Origin: Proteus vulgaris
GTDB lineage: Bacteria > Pseudomonadota > Gammaproteobacteria > Enterobacterales > Enterobacteriaceae
Length of the DNA stretch: 64,000 bases
Direction: 5' to 3'
Assembly (NCBI RefSeq): GCF_033708015.1
Contig: NZ_CP137920.1
Location: forward strand, 1-64,000
Shown: positions 13,767 to 23,069 of the stretch, in pieces
How the letters are laid out: each line of letters starts with the position of its first letter
Numbering within the stretch: position 1 is the first letter of the stretch
Notes under the pieces: model-generated
What the model saw: only the letters and a program-made list of their open reading frames with translations
What the model was told of the DNA's origin: nothing
The model's database searches: none
Program-made: the position numbers and the translations under genes

Positions 13767-14217
13767 TTAATTAAACGCTTGTTGGCAATAAAACTCATTG
13801 CCAACTTTTTTTGCTTCTTCACAAGCTTGTTTCATTAATTCGTCCGCTTTTTGTTTATTGGGTTCAATAATATGATATTGACCAGAGAACATGAAAGAAG
13901 CCATTGCTTGAGCAAATCCTTCAAAAGTCATTTCGTTCGCTTTTGCAAACCACATATTGGCTTTTTCAGTATCTACGGGGATATTTCCCACTCCGCTATA
14001 AAGAACACCTAACCAAATTGGCGCGTAAACAAGTTCGGGTTGATGAGTCGCTGCGGCTTCTTCTAATAATGCAATTGCTTTTTTATGATCTGTTTCACCA
14101 GATAAAGGTGCTATCAGCGCTGTTGCTAAACTTATTTTTCCTCTTGCGCTTCCTTTATTTTCTGCGATTGTTGCTAATTTTCTCGCTTCAACATAATGAT
14201 TTTTAAAATAAGGATCC
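13767..14217 (-). pseudogene. Sel1-like repeat protein, 5' end cut off by the IS200/IS605 element
   Basis: The minus-strand frame is open from the stop at 13767 back to the IS end near 14217 without a stop, giving at least 149 codons. The visible protein runs from TDPYFKNHYVEARKLA through GKISLATALIAPLSG, then AIALLEEAA and IWLGVLYSG, to VDTEKANMWFAKANEM, ending QQAFN. This spacing of A/L/G residues is that of Sel1-like tetratricopeptide repeats. The only in-frame start near the C-terminal part is a GTG at 13991, which would leave just the last 74 residues. On the far side of the IS, a short minus frame begins with ATG at 15779 (MTFIKYISTF), but I could not show it is the missing N terminus. 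Confidence 0.7.
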
Positions 14218-14229
14218 GTAGTGACTGCT

Positions 14230-14249
14230 CCCCGCCGTAAACGGCGAGG
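14230..14249. repeat. IS right-end hairpin next to the tnpB 3' end
   Basis: CGCCG (14233-14237), loop TAAA, CGGCG (14242-14246) form a tight stem, extended by further C/G pairs around one mismatch. It is the subterminal hairpin that TnpA would recognise. By analogy with other IS605 elements, it also lies where the TnpB guide (omega/re) RNA is made. Confidence 0.7.
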
Positions 14250-14260
14250 CTTCCCACTTC

Positions 14261-15195
14261 TCAGACCGCAACCCTCTGTACGACGGATTTACGCGGGTCT
14301 CCATGGGCTGAAACGACGCGTCCCGCCGCGTGTAATTCCAATATGCCCTTGTGTCGGATATTGATTGCCGCATTGATATCTCGGTCATGTTCAACTCCAC
14401 ATTTAGGGCATTGCCAGATACGCTTATGTAGTGGCATTTCTGACATTTTATGACCGCAGCAATGACAGGTTTTCGAACTGGCAAACCATTGATCCAGTTT
14501 TACCAGATGGACGCCTTTTTCTGCGGCTTTATATTCCAGCTTTGTGATAAAACCATGCCAGCCTGCATCACCGATAGCGCGAGCCAGACAGTGGTTTTTC
14601 ATCATATTCGCCGATTTCAGTGTCTCTACAATTACCGCTTGGTTTTCGTCAACAATTGCACGAGAGAGTTTGTGTTGAAAATCAGCACGGGCATTGGCTA
14701 CCCGTTCGTGTACACCTGCAAGCTGTATTCGGGCTTTACGGCGATTAGCACTCCCCAGTGTGATACTTTTCAGCGCCCCCGTCATTTCACGATGTAAACG
14801 CGCTTCAATCGGTGCGATTTTCGGGATTTTTATCGCGCCATCAATGACTTTGATCCCGACACAATGATAGCTAGATTGTCTGCCATGCTTACTTTTAAAC
14901 GTGGGAAAACGGGCTTTTAGTTTCGGATTAAAAAAGTTGGAGAAAGCCACGTCAAGGTTAATCACCGCCTGCTGCAATGCAATAGAATCATATTCTTTAA
15001 GCCACCCATATCTGCGGGATTTTTTCGCCACGGCAAGCAGCGGTTTAAGGTCTTTACGCCGTGCCGCTGGTAAGCGTCTTTCTTGATGTGCAGCGCTTTG
15101 TTGTACGCAAAACGAACCGCACCGAACTGAGCGTTGAGATATTCAGCCTGTTCTGGTGTTGGGTAGATGCGTACTTTTGTTGCTCTTAACATCAT
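14261..15195 (-). pseudogene. tnpB: TnpB (RNA-guided nuclease of IS200/IS605), frameshifted and lacking RuvC-I
   Basis: The N-terminal helix-turn-helix part (MLRATKVRIYPTPEQAEYLN) is read from the ATG at 15195 or 15192. The rest (DLKPLLAVAKKSRRYGWLK onward) lies in another frame, so a frameshift occurs at about 15045-15065. Downstream, SITLG is joined directly to SANRRKARIQLAG near 14752. Intact TnpB proteins carry some 70-90 residues there, including the GVDLGV-type RuvC-I motif with the first catalytic aspartate. RuvC-II (VIVETL), the four-cysteine zinc finger (CHCCGHK / CPKC) and RuvC-III (DRDINAAINI) remain. The product should be nuclease-dead and split. Confidence 0.85.
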
Positions 15196-15233
15196 CAGCG
15201 CTCATTGATATAATGTTTTTATTTTAACATGTT

Positions 15234-15674
15234 ATGGCAATATATCAATTGAGTAATCATAATGATTTACTGGCGGAATTCCTCAGAAAGCGGCACAGTG
15301 TCAGTAAACTGGTCGTGCATCTGATCTTTACGACAAAGTATCGACGTAAGCTATTTGACGGACAGATGATCGCTCAACTGCGTGATGCATTTGACTCCGC
15401 TGCGGCAAAACTTGAATGCGAAATTATTGAGATGGACGGAGAGCCTGACCATGTGCATCTGCTGGTTGCTTACCCGCCAAAACTGGCGGTCAGTGTGATG
15501 GTCAACAATCTGAAATCAGTATCGTCGCGCCTGCTGCGCCAGCAAAACACACATTTACGGACACAAAGTAAAACGGGACTTTTGTGGTCAAGGTCGTACT
15601 TTGTCTGTAGCTCCGGAGGGGCAACGATTGAAACACTCAGAGCCTACGTTCAGAGCCAGTCAACGCCTGATTGA
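15234..15674 (+). CDS. tnpA: IS200/IS605 Y1 transposase TnpA
   Basis: A HUH single-strand transposase that cuts and rejoins hairpin-tipped ssDNA ends. The HUH motif PDHVHLLV has histidines at residues 73 and 75. The catalytic tyrosine is Y138, followed four residues later by Q142 (RAYVQSQ), as in the family. The 146 residues are near the usual 135-155, so it looks intact and could act in cis or in trans. It is divergent from tnpB, 38 bases away. An AAAGCCC/GGGCTTT hairpin follows its stop. Confidence 0.9.
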   Translation: MAIYQLSNHNDLLAEFLRKRHSVSKLVVHLIFTTKYRRKLFDGQMIAQLRDAFDSAAAKLECEIIEMDGEPDHVHLLVAYPPKLAVSVMVNNLKSVSSRLLRQQNTHLRTQSKTGLLWSRSYFVCSSGGATIETLRAYVQSQSTPD

Positions 15675-15679
15675 TCTTT

Positions 15680-15697
15680 AAAGCCCTGCGGGCTTTT
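15680..15697 (+). terminator. Terminator after tnpA
   Basis: AAAGCCC (15680-15686) and GGGCTTT (15690-15696) pair perfectly around a three-base loop and end in a four-base T-run. The hairpin starts 6 bases after the tnpA stop. Confidence 0.7.
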
Positions 15698-15887
15698 CGC
15701 CTTATATCCCCACCCGCACTGGGCGAGGGTTTACGACGTTTTTCGCTAATAAAGGTCGAAATATATTTAATAAATGTCATTTAGAGTACCGAGTGTAATG
15801 ATTTTGAAAATCTTACCAATAATAATGGTATAAAAGCAGTTTATTTTTTCGACTTAATCAAATAAATAGCAGTATTGGGAGAGCAAT

Positions 15888-16787
15888 ATGGCGATTGACC
15901 TTAGCAATCTTGTCACTGAAAGTAGAAATCATAACAGTGAAAATATAGACACACTTTCAACATTAGAGATGCTAAAAGTTATTAATAATGAAGATAAAAA
16001 AGTGCCATTAGCTGTCGAGAAAGTGTTACCTGAAATTGCTCAATTAGTTGATAAAGTTGCCATTGCTTTTTCTTTAGGTGGTCGTCTTATTTATTGCGGA
16101 GCCGGTACTTCGGGACGATTAGGGATTTTAGATGCCAGTGAATGCCCTCCAACTTATGGCACACCTCATGACATGGTGATTGGTTTAATTGCGGGGGGGC
16201 ATAAAGCCATTTTACAAGCTGTCGAAAATGCAGAAGATAATATTCAATTAGGTGAACAAGATTTACGCCAACTTAATTTTAATGAGAAAGATATTTTAGT
16301 GGGTATTGCGGCAAGTGGTAGAACACCGTATGTAGTCGGTGCTTTACAGTATGCAAAATCATTAGGTGCAACAACAGGGGCGATCAGCTGTAATCCAGAA
16401 AGTTCGATTGCTAAACTTGCTGATATTGCCATTACACCGATTGTGGGTGCTGAAGTTATTACCGGTTCATCACGTATGAAAGCCGGCACGGCGCAAAAAC
16501 TTATTCTTAATATGATCACGACAGGTGCGATGATCAAAATGGGTAAGGTGTTTGGTAACTTAATGGTGGATGTTGAAGCGACCAACGCTAAGCTTGTAGA
16601 GCGTCAAATTCGTATCGTTATGCAAGCCACTGAGTGTGAAAGATCTGTCGCTGAAGCGTCATTGTCACAATGTCAGCGTCACTGTAAAACGGCGATTTTG
16701 ATGATTTTAGCGGGGGTAGATGCACTTCAAGCCGCCCAGATGCTTAATCAAAATAAAGGATTTATTAGAAAGGCGTTGGGTGAGTGA
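15888..16787 (+). CDS. murQ: N-acetylmuramic acid 6-phosphate etherase
   Basis: MurQ cleaves the lactyl ether of MurNAc-6-phosphate to GlcNAc-6-phosphate and lactate during peptidoglycan recycling. The 299 residues match the family. The SIS sugar-phosphate motif is in [26 protein letters not shown] (about 67-92), with the family signature [12 protein letters not shown] later. A GGGAGAG ribosome binding site lies before the ATG. No murP PTS gene or murR regulator is adjacent, so it appears monocistronic. A weak TTGAAA/TATAAA pair (15804-15834) could be its promoter. Confidence 0.95.
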   Translation: MAIDLSNLVTESRNHNSENIDTLSTLEMLKVINNEDKKVPLAVEKVLPEIAQLVDKVAIAFSLGGRLIYCGAGTSGRLGILDASECPPTYGTPHDMVIGLIAGGHKAILQAVENAEDNIQLGEQDLRQLNFNEKDILVGIAASGRTPYVVGALQYAKSLGATTGAISCNPESSIAKLADIAITPIVGAEVITGSSRMKAGTAQKLILNMITTGAMIKMGKVFGNLMVDVEATNAKLVERQIRIVMQATECERSVAEASLSQCQRHCKTAILMILAGVDALQAAQMLNQNKGFIRKALGE

Positions 16788-16878
16788 TTAAATCGTTTTG
16801 GTTTTCTCACATTATTTAATGTACATTTTAGCTGTGCAAATTTTAATCTGCAAAATAAAATGAGAAGCCTTTTATAAC

Positions 16879-16913
16879 AAAAAAGCCAGCAAATACAAGG
16901 TATCGACTGGCTT
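16879..16913 (-). terminator. Terminator of yicC
   Basis: On the minus strand AAGCCAG (16913-16907) pairs with CTGGCTT (16889-16883) and is followed by a T-run (A-run at 16879-16884 on the plus strand). It lies 30 bases past the yicC stop. Confidence 0.8.
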
Positions 16914-16942
16914 AATGATGGGCTGTAAACCGCTAAGAAATC

Positions 16943-17806
16943 TTACTCAATATTTTGGATCTGTTCACGCATTTGTTCAATTAAAACTTTTAATTCAATG
17001 GCTGAATTGGTGACTTCAGTATTAATTGATTTTGATGCTAATGTGTTGGATTCGCGGTTAAATTCTTGCATCATAAAATCAAGACGGCGACCTACGGCTT
17101 CTTTTTTAACGAGAATTTTGCGTGTTTCTTTAACGTGAGCTTCTAATCTATCCAGCTCTTCAGCAACGTCTAAGCGTTGTGCTAACATCACTAACTCTTG
17201 TTCTAAACGATTATTATCGATTTGAACCTGTGCTTCTTCTAATTTGCTGGTTAAGCGTTCACGTTGCCATTGTAAAATTTCTGGCATTTGTGCTCTTACT
17301 TTAACCACTTCTGTGCTAACCGCATCTAAACGTTGTTCAATAAGCGTTTTGAGGGCTTGCCCTTCTGTTTCACGGCTTGCAATAAAGGCGTCGATCGCCA
17401 GATCTAATTCAGCTAAAAGTTCTGTACCAATCGCATCTAGATCTTGTTCTTGTGCTGAAATAACACCCGGCCAACGTAAAATATCAAATGGGCTAATTGT
17501 GCCTTCATGACTGTGGCTTTTTACCCAATTGGCAGAAACAATCAGTTGTTTTGCGAGATTTTCATCAAGATTAAGTTCACCTTGAAAGCGAGCATTAAGA
17601 TCAAAACGTAAGTTACATTCAATTTTACCGCGTGTTAAGCGATTACGTAGACGTTCACGAATAACAGGCTCTAAACTACGTAATTGCTCAGGTAAACGAA
17701 TATAAGTTTCAAGGTAGCGTTGGTTCACGGAACGCAGTTCCCATGCGGCGCTACCCCAGTCTTTTTTAATATCTCGGCGAGCAAATGCGGTCATGCTTCG
17801 GATCAT
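16943..17806 (-). CDS. yicC: YicC family endoribonuclease
   Basis: A 287-residue protein nearly identical in length and motifs to E. coli YicC: N terminus MIRSMTAFARRDI, the segment SVNQRYLETYIRLPEQ, and a C-terminal helical part ending EVTNSAIELKVLIEQMREQIQNIE. YicC is now regarded as a metal-dependent endoribonuclease acting with PNPase on small RNAs. It is divergent from rph, as in E. coli. Confidence 0.95.
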   Translation of the reverse strand: MIRSMTAFARRDIKKDWGSAAWELRSVNQRYLETYIRLPEQLRSLEPVIRERLRNRLTRGKIECNLRFDLNARFQGELNLDENLAKQLIVSANWVKSHSHEGTISPFDILRWPGVISAQEQDLDAIGTELLAELDLAIDAFIASRETEGQALKTLIEQRLDAVSTEVVKVRAQMPEILQWQRERLTSKLEEAQVQIDNNRLEQELVMLAQRLDVAEELDRLEAHVKETRKILVKKEAVGRRLDFMMQEFNRESNTLASKSINTEVTNSAIELKVLIEQMREQIQNIE

Positions 17807-17865
17807 AATAGGGTCTCAATAGTGTAAAAGATGATACGATTATAACCCTAGGCATCGATACAGGA

Positions 17866-17894
17866 TAGGCATAAGCCATTTTAGGTCGTATAAT
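17866..17894 (+). promoter_or_regulatory. Predicted sigma-70 promoter of rph-pyrE
   Basis: A perfect -10 TATAAT (17889-17894) with a moderate -35 TAGGCA (17866-17871, 4 of 6 consensus) at 17-base spacing. It overlaps a potential upstream ATG at 17893, which supports starting rph at 17932 instead. Confidence 0.65.
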
Positions 17895-17931
17895 GCGCCC
17901 CCAATATGTCAGAGAAAGCGGAGATAACACC

Positions 17932-18648
17932 ATGCGTCCAGCAGACAGACAAGCAGACCAAGTACGTCCTATTACCATTACTCGTCATTATACAAAACAC
18001 GCTGAGGGTTCTGTATTAGTCGAATTTGGTGATACTAAAGTCTTGTGTAACGCCACTGTAGAAGAGGGTGTACCCCGTTTTCTTAAAGGACAAGGGCAAG
18101 GTTGGGTGACCGCGGAATACGGTATGCTTCCTCGCGCAACAAATAGTCGTAATGCACGTGAAGCGGCTCGTGGTAAACAAACGGGTCGTACTATGGAAAT
18201 TCAGCGCTTAATTGCACGCTCATTACGTGCCGCTGTTGATTTAAAAGCATTAGGTGAATTTACCATCACAGTTGATTGTGATGTTATTCAAGCCGATGGG
18301 GGTACGCGTACGGCCTCTATTTCTGGTGCTTGCGTCGCATTAGTTGATGCTTTAAATAAAATGGTTGAAGAAGGTAAGCTGAAAAAAAGCCCTCTTAAAT
18401 CAATGGTCGCTGCTGTATCTGTGGGGATTGTTGATGGTGAACCATTATGCGACCTTGAATATGTTGAAGATTCTGCTGCAGAAACAGATATGAATGTGGT
18501 GATGATTGATGATGGTCGTATGATCGAAGTTCAAGGTACCGCAGAGGGCGCACCCTTTAGCCATGAAGAATTACTTGCTTTACTCGCCCTTGCAAAAGGG
18601 GGATTAGAGAAAATATTTGAAGCGCAAAAAGAGGCGCTTAAGCAATAA
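17932..18648 (+). CDS. rph: Ribonuclease PH
   Basis: A phosphorolytic 3'-5' exoribonuclease that trims tRNA 3' ends. Starting at the ATG at 17932, preceded by GGAG, gives 238 residues beginning MRPADRQ, like E. coli Rph (238). The frame extends up to 17893, but that ATG overlaps the -10 box. Core motifs are present ([60 protein letters not shown]). The reading frame is full length, unlike the frameshifted rph of some E. coli K-12 strains. pyrE follows. Confidence 0.97.
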   Translation: MRPADRQADQVRPITITRHYTKHAEGSVLVEFGDTKVLCNATVEEGVPRFLKGQGQGWVTAEYGMLPRATNSRNAREAARGKQTGRTMEIQRLIARSLRAAVDLKALGEFTITVDCDVIQADGGTRTASISGACVALVDALNKMVEEGKLKKSPLKSMVAAVSVGIVDGEPLCDLEYVEDSAAETDMNVVMIDDGRMIEVQGTAEGAPFSHEELLALLALAKGGLEKIFEAQKEALKQ

Positions 18649-18659
18649 ATTTTATTTTT

Positions 18660-18686
18660 AAGGCGACTGAGAAGTCGCCTTTTTTA
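18660..18686 (+). promoter_or_regulatory. rph-pyrE intercistronic terminator/attenuator
   Basis: AAGGCGACT (18660-18668), loop GAGA, AGTCGCCTT (18673-18681) and a T-run to 18686, only 11 bases after the rph stop and preceded by a T-rich stretch. In E. coli the same position holds the UTP-sensing pyrE attenuator, where translation to the end of rph prevents hairpin formation. Position and form match here. Confidence 0.85.
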
Positions 18687-18728
18687 TGCCTAAAATTTGT
18701 CATCAAGTAACGTAGAGAGGAGAAAGAA

Positions 18729-19373
18729 ATGAAAGCCTACCAACGCCGCTTTATCGAACTAGCATTAGCAAAAAATGTCCTGAAATTTGGTGAGTTTACA
18801 CTGAAATCAGGAAGGGTGAGTCCTTACTTTTTTAATGCCGGTTTATTTAATACAGGGCGTGATTTGGCTTTATTGGGGCAGTTCTATGCGCAAACATTAT
18901 TAGATAATAATGTCTCTTGTGATGTGTTGTTTGGACCCGCTTATAAAGGGATACCGATTGCAACCACAACGGCAGTCGCATTGGTTGAACATCATGATAT
19001 CGATATTCCTTACTGTTTTAATCGTAAAGAGGCAAAAGATCATGGTGAAGGAGGAACATTAGTAGGAAGTCCATTGAAAGGTAATGTTGTGATTGTTGAC
19101 GATGTCATTACAGCAGGTACTGCAATTCGTGAATCAATGGAAATTATCAAACAGCATGATGCAACGCTTTCTGCGGTGTTATTAAGTTTAGATAGACAAG
19201 AGAAAGGACGCGAAGAACTTTCTGCAATACAAGAGTTAAAACGTGACTATCAATGCCAAGTGCATTCGATTATTACTTTGGATGATTTAATTAGCTATCT
19301 AAGTGAGAGCGAGACTCTGTCTGCGCATTTACCTGCGGTTAAAGCTTATCGTGAGCGCTATGGTGTGAATTAA
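18729..19373 (+). CDS. pyrE: Orotate phosphoribosyltransferase
   Basis: PyrE makes OMP from orotate and PRPP in pyrimidine synthesis. The 214 residues align with E. coli PyrE (213). The PRPP-binding motif is [13 protein letters not shown] (about 120-132), and the catalytic loop includes [20 protein letters not shown] precedes the ATG. Expression probably depends on the upstream attenuator. Confidence 0.97.
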   Translation: MKAYQRRFIELALAKNVLKFGEFTLKSGRVSPYFFNAGLFNTGRDLALLGQFYAQTLLDNNVSCDVLFGPAYKGIPIATTTAVALVEHHDIDIPYCFNRKEAKDHGEGGTLVGSPLKGNVVIVDDVITAGTAIRESMEIIKQHDATLSAVLLSLDRQEKGREELSAIQELKRDYQCQVHSIITLDDLISYLSESETLSAHLPAVKAYRERYGVN

Positions 19374-19681
19374 TAAAGTTAATACGCGATAAACGAGTGG
19401 GTCAATTATAGATAAAAAAAAGCCCTCGCCCAATGATGGGCGGGGTGAGTAGTACAATGAATCTTCTGCGATAATTATCACAGATATTGAAATATAAAAA
19501 GGACGTTTACAGCAGGGGCAAAGCGAGTTGCTAATGCCACAATATAGGAATTGCACGAATGCCATTCCTGATAAATACATTGAGGTAACTCTGTACCAGA
19601 GGACGCATGTTAACACAAATAAGAAAAAAACGGCATATCTGTCAATTTCAAATTGTTGAGTTAAATCACGAGTCCATCATT
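19374..19681. other. Intergenic region pyrE / slmA (convergent)
   Basis: A 308-base gap between two convergent stops. It holds the GC-rich hairpin at 19414-19445. A 95-codon minus frame crosses it (19329-19616), but it overlaps pyrE, reads through the hairpin and has no recognisable product, so I do not call it. Confidence 0.5.
19414..19445 (-). terminator. GC-rich hairpin with minus-strand T-run
   Basis: Arms 19424-19432 and 19437-19445 form nine pairs (one G-T) around an ATGA loop. The plus-strand A-run at 19414-19421 becomes a T-run on the minus strand, so it can end slmA transcription, though about 240 bases past the slmA stop. It could also end pyrE mRNA by structure. Confidence 0.65.
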
Positions 19682-20284
19682 TCATTGTAATTGTGCCAAA
19701 ATTAATGGCCAGCGGGCTTCAAACTCCTGAGTGGGTTGATAGCGAAATTCTGTGCGTACAAAGCGCGCTAGCATACCTTCACAAAAAGCGAGTAGTTGTG
19801 AAGCAAGTAACGCTTCATCATGCAAGAAAGCACTACCTTCACGAATTTTACGCTCTTTAATGACTTGCCGTAATTGAACCTCAATACGTTCATAAAGTTG
19901 GTTTATTCGCCCTTGCAATCTGTCTTGTTCAAACATTAATGCATGACCAGTCAAAATACGAGATAGCCCCGGGTTTTTTTCAGCAAAACCGAGGATCAAG
20001 ATAAGAATTAAGCGAATTCTTGCAACAGCGTCTTTTTCGTCTTTTAAAATCAAATTAATACGGGAGACTAAGCTATCTTCGATAAACTCAATTAAGCTAT
20101 CAAACATTTTGGTTTTACTTGGAAAATGTCGATAGAGTGCGGCTTCAGATACACCCACAGTGGCAGCAAGCTTCGCCGTTGTGATGCGCTGACTACCGTC
20201 ACTTGATTCCAACATTTGGGCAAGTGACTGTAAGATTTCATCCCGTCTATTTCTTTTCTTTTTGGTTTCTTTTTCTTCTGCCAT
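19682..20284 (-). CDS. slmA: Nucleoid occlusion factor SlmA
   Basis: A TetR-family DNA-binding protein that blocks FtsZ ring assembly over the chromosome. With the ATG at 20284 it is 200 residues (E. coli 198). The helix-turn-helix region [25 protein letters not shown] (about 33-57) is almost identical to E. coli. The C terminus [10 protein letters not shown] matches. Codons before 20284 in the frame look like leader sequence. dut lies upstream on the same strand. Confidence 0.96.
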   Translation of the reverse strand: MAEEKETKKKRNRRDEILQSLAQMLESSDGSQRITTAKLAATVGVSEAALYRHFPSKTKMFDSLIEFIEDSLVSRINLILKDEKDAVARIRLILILILGFAEKNPGLSRILTGHALMFEQDRLQGRINQLYERIEVQLRQVIKERKIREGSAFLHDEALLASQLLAFCEGMLARFVRTEFRYQPTQEFEARWPLILAQLQ

Positions 20285-20397
20285 GACTGATAAGGCCCCT
20301 GCTAAAAGCAAAACAAATCAGTAAACCTTTGCACTAAGATTTTTTAGTGCAAAGGGAGTGATATCGTCATTGATATAATTAATGCAAGACGTATTTA

Positions 20398-20856
20398 TTA
20401 TTGGCGGCCGGAGTGACCAAAGCCACCGCTACCACGTTCCGTTGCGGTAAAATCATCAACAATATTAAATTCAGCTTGAACTACTGGTACGATAATCATT
20501 TGAGCAATACGTTCACCCGGTTCGATGGTGAATGCGGTTTGACCACGATTCCAAACGGACACCATCAGTTGTCCTTGGTAGTCAGAATCAATCAGTCCGA
20601 CTAAGTTACCCAATACAACACCGTGTTTATGACCTAAACCTGAACGAGGAAGCACCATTGCTGCTAATCCTTCATCGGCAATATGTACAGCAAGACCTGT
20701 AGGTAATAATTCGGTTTGCCCAGGTTCAAGAACCAATGGTGCATCAAGGCAAGCGCGTAAATCTAAACCAGCAGAGCCTGTTGTGGCATAAGCAGGAAGT
20801 GGATATTCTTGACCAATACGTGCATCAAGGATTTTAACATCAATTTTTTTCATCAT
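20398..20856 (-). CDS. dut: dUTP diphosphatase (dUTPase)
   Basis: Dut hydrolyses dUTP to dUMP, keeping uracil out of DNA and feeding dTMP synthesis. The 152-residue trimeric-type enzyme has the five dUTPase motifs, including GSAGLDLRA (about 27-35), [19 protein letters not shown], and the C-terminal P-loop-like [11 protein letters not shown]. Its first 17 bases overlap the 3' end of coaBC, so the two genes are probably translationally coupled, as in E. coli. Confidence 0.97.
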   Translation of the reverse strand: MMKKIDVKILDARIGQEYPLPAYATTGSAGLDLRACLDAPLVLEPGQTELLPTGLAVHIADEGLAAMVLPRSGLGHKHGVVLGNLVGLIDSDYQGQLMVSVWNRGQTAFTIEPGERIAQMIIVPVVQAEFNIVDDFTATERGSGGFGHSGRQ

Positions 20857-22051
20857 AATGTTTGGCTATCTCGTCAAGTAGGCGATGGCTAAGTTGTGCT
20901 TTACTACTGTGTGGTAAGCGCGTTTCTCCATTAGCCCAAATAAGGTATAATGCATTGTTGTCACTATTAAAGCCTTGATTTTCTAATGAAACATCATTGG
21001 CACAGATTAAATCGAGCTGCTTTTGTTCTCGTTTTTTGCGAGCATATTCTTCCACATTCTGGGTTTCGGCTGCAAATCCAACAACAAAAGGACGGTGTTC
21101 AACCATTTTTCCAACACTCGCGACAATGTCGGGGTTTTTTACCATAGTGATGGTGACTTCATCACCTTGTTTTTTTATTTTTTCAGCCGCGATAAGTTTA
21201 GCGCGGTAATCAGCAACAGCCGCACAACCAATAAAAATATCTTGTGAAGGTGCGATTAGCATCACTTGTTCATACATTTCTTGTGCACTTTCAACGTCAA
21301 TACGTTTAACACAAGCGGGTGTCGGTAATGTGACAGGTCCTGTGATAAGGGTGACATCAGCGCCACGTAATGCGGCTGCTTGTGCAATCGCAAACCCCAT
21401 TTTCCCTGAGCTATGATTACTGATAAAACGCACGGGATCTAAAGCTTCACGAGTCGGTCCTGCGGTTATCGTGATTTTCTTACCAGCAAAATCTTGAGGT
21501 TGTAAAGCAAGTTGTTTTTCCGTTAATGAGACGAGTGCGAGAGGATCTAACATTCGCCCTGGTCCTACATCACCACAAGCTTGACTACCCGAATCAGGCC
21601 CCCAAATTAAACAGCCACGTTGTTCTAATGCTGATAAATTTTCTTGTGTAATTGTGGCTCTGTACATTTGCTGATTCATTGCTGGCGCAATAGCGACAGG
21701 TGCACTACTCGCTAAACAGAGGGTGGTAAGTAAATCATTTGCCATACCCACTCGTAAACGTGCAATAAGATCGGCAGTTGCAGGTGCAAGTAGAATTAAA
21801 TCAGCCCATTTACCTAATTCAATATGCCCCATAGCGGCTTCTGCGGCTGGATCAAGTAAATCATCAGCAACAGGAAAACCAGAAACGGCTTGTAGTGACA
21901 GCGGCGTCACAAATGCATGGGCCGCGGGTGTCATTACAACTCGCACAATCGCACCTTTATCACGTAAACGGCGTACAAGTTCTGGTGCTTTATAGGCCGC
22001 AATACCACCACTGATACCAAGAATAATCTTTTTGTCGTGAAGTGTAGTCAT
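20840..22051 (-). CDS. coaBC: Bifunctional phosphopantothenoylcysteine decarboxylase / phosphopantothenate-cysteine ligase
   Basis: Two successive steps of coenzyme A synthesis. The N-terminal flavin-dependent decarboxylase (about 1-190) has [18 protein letters not shown], the [10 protein letters not shown] histidine, PAMNQQMY and the [11 protein letters not shown] lid with its cysteine. The C-terminal CTP-dependent ligase starts near [24 protein letters not shown]. The chosen ATG at 22051 gives 403 residues (E. coli Dfp 406). The longer open frame to 22096 is not conserved. Divergent from radC. Confidence 0.96.
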   Translation of the reverse strand: MTTLHDKKIILGISGGIAAYKAPELVRRLRDKGAIVRVVMTPAAHAFVTPLSLQAVSGFPVADDLLDPAAEAAMGHIELGKWADLILLAPATADLIARLRVGMANDLLTTLCLASSAPVAIAPAMNQQMYRATITQENLSALEQRGCLIWGPDSGSQACGDVGPGRMLDPLALVSLTEKQLALQPQDFAGKKITITAGPTREALDPVRFISNHSSGKMGFAIAQAAALRGADVTLITGPVTLPTPACVKRIDVESAQEMYEQVMLIAPSQDIFIGCAAVADYRAKLIAAEKIKKQGDEVTITMVKNPDIVASVGKMVEHRPFVVGFAAETQNVEEYARKKREQKQLDLICANDVSLENQGFNSDNNALYLIWANGETRLPHSSKAQLSHRLLDEIAKHYDEKN

Positions 22052-22353
22052 GATGAAATGCCTAAGTACATAAATAATTGTCCGTAATTTTACCACAAGG
22101 TCATCGTGAATTCGGAATTCTATGTAACTTTATGTTTTATATGTTAAATTTTTGCGATTACTCTCGCATAAATTTGATATGTGTCTTTTTTATACAAGAT
22201 GTGCAGTTTATAGTAATTTAGCTGTATAAAACAACAGTTGTTTTATGATTGGCATTTTATGATGACTAATGCTTCACCTAAAGCCCAATATTTATGTGAA
22301 TAAATAAAATAGATCATGAATACCATTACCTTGACTTATTAAGGAGTCCACGG
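22052..22353. other. Divergent intergenic region coaBC / radC
   Basis: A 302-base AT-rich gap that should carry both promoters. I see no open frame or strong hairpin in it. Confidence 0.4.
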
Positions 22354-23025
22354 ATGGAAAATCAATCGGTTAGTGAACTTTTACCTCGAGAAAAATTATT
22401 ACTTTATGGCGTGGGATCACTCACTGATATTGAGTTATTAGCGCTCTTTTTACGGACCGGTACTTATGAAAAATCGGTATTAGAATTAGCAGCTTTTCTA
22501 CTTAAAGAGTGTGGTTCTCTTTATCACGTTCTTAATGCAGATTATGAAACATTAGGGCGTTTTAAAGGCATTGGTGTGGGAAAATTTACCCAGTTACAAG
22601 CTATCAATGAAATGGCACAGCGTTTTTCCACAACACAATTTATGTATAAAAATGTCCTTTCTTCTTCTGAAGAGACAAAGTATTACTTACAAAAATTACT
22701 TCATTGGCGAGACCGGGAAGTGTTTGTAGTTCTTTTTCTGGATAATCAAAATCAATTGATTGCATTTGAAGAGATGTTTAAAGGAACAATTAACCGAGTT
22801 GAAGTGCATCCGAGAGAAATTGTCCGCCAATCAATAAAAAAGAATGCAACATCCATCATTCTTGCTCATAATCACCCTTCTGGTGTTTGCGAACCAAGTC
22901 TTGCAGATAAAGAAATCACAGAAAAAATTTTTACTGCTTGCCAATTAGTGGGGGTAAATGTACTCGATCACCTTGTGATAGGGCATGATGATTGTGTTTC
23001 GTTTGCTGAACGAGGGTGGTTGTAG
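22354..23025 (+). CDS. radC: RadC family JAB1/MPN protein
   Basis: A 223-residue RadC (YicR) protein with an N-terminal helix-hairpin-helix-like region (FKGIGVGKFTQLQAI, about 70-84) and a C-terminal JAMM metalloprotease-like domain. The JAMM motif is HNHPSG followed by a downstream aspartate (SLADKEIT). Its biological role is unsettled; the old DNA-repair assignment is not supported. AAGGAG precedes the ATG. rpmB follows, as in E. coli. Confidence 0.93.
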   Translation: MENQSVSELLPREKLLLYGVGSLTDIELLALFLRTGTYEKSVLELAAFLLKECGSLYHVLNADYETLGRFKGIGVGKFTQLQAINEMAQRFSTTQFMYKNVLSSSEETKYYLQKLLHWRDREVFVVLFLDNQNQLIAFEEMFKGTINRVEVHPREIVRQSIKKNATSIILAHNHPSGVCEPSLADKEITEKIFTACQLVGVNVLDHLVIGHDDCVSFAERGWL

Positions 23026-23069
23026 CGAATATTTTTGTAATTATTGTCAATCTTTATTTGTACGGGTCT

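Larger units (their letters stand above)
14218..15737. mobile_element. IS200/IS605 family element with divergent tnpB and tnpA
   Basis: The element has a Y1 transposase (tnpA, plus) and a broken tnpB (minus) in divergent order, as in IS605-type elements. By that layout the right end is near 14218 and the left end near 15737. Subterminal hairpins are seen at 14230-14249 and roughly 15709-15730. There are no inverted-repeat termini or target duplications, as expected for this family, so the exact ends are uncertain by several bases. Its GC content is higher than the flanks, which marks it as foreign. It lies within a Sel1-like gene. Confidence 0.85.

Noticed and set aside
13904..14206. 100-codon plus-strand frame opposite the Sel1-like gene
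   Set aside because: Leu/Phe-rich antisense of a real coding frame; no start signal.
14450..14797. 115-codon plus-strand frame inside the IS
   Set aside because: Antisense to tnpB codons, which explain the region; no supporting motif.
19329..19616. 95-codon minus-strand frame between pyrE and slmA
   Set aside because: Overlaps the pyrE 3' end, crosses the GC-rich hairpin, and gives no family-like protein.
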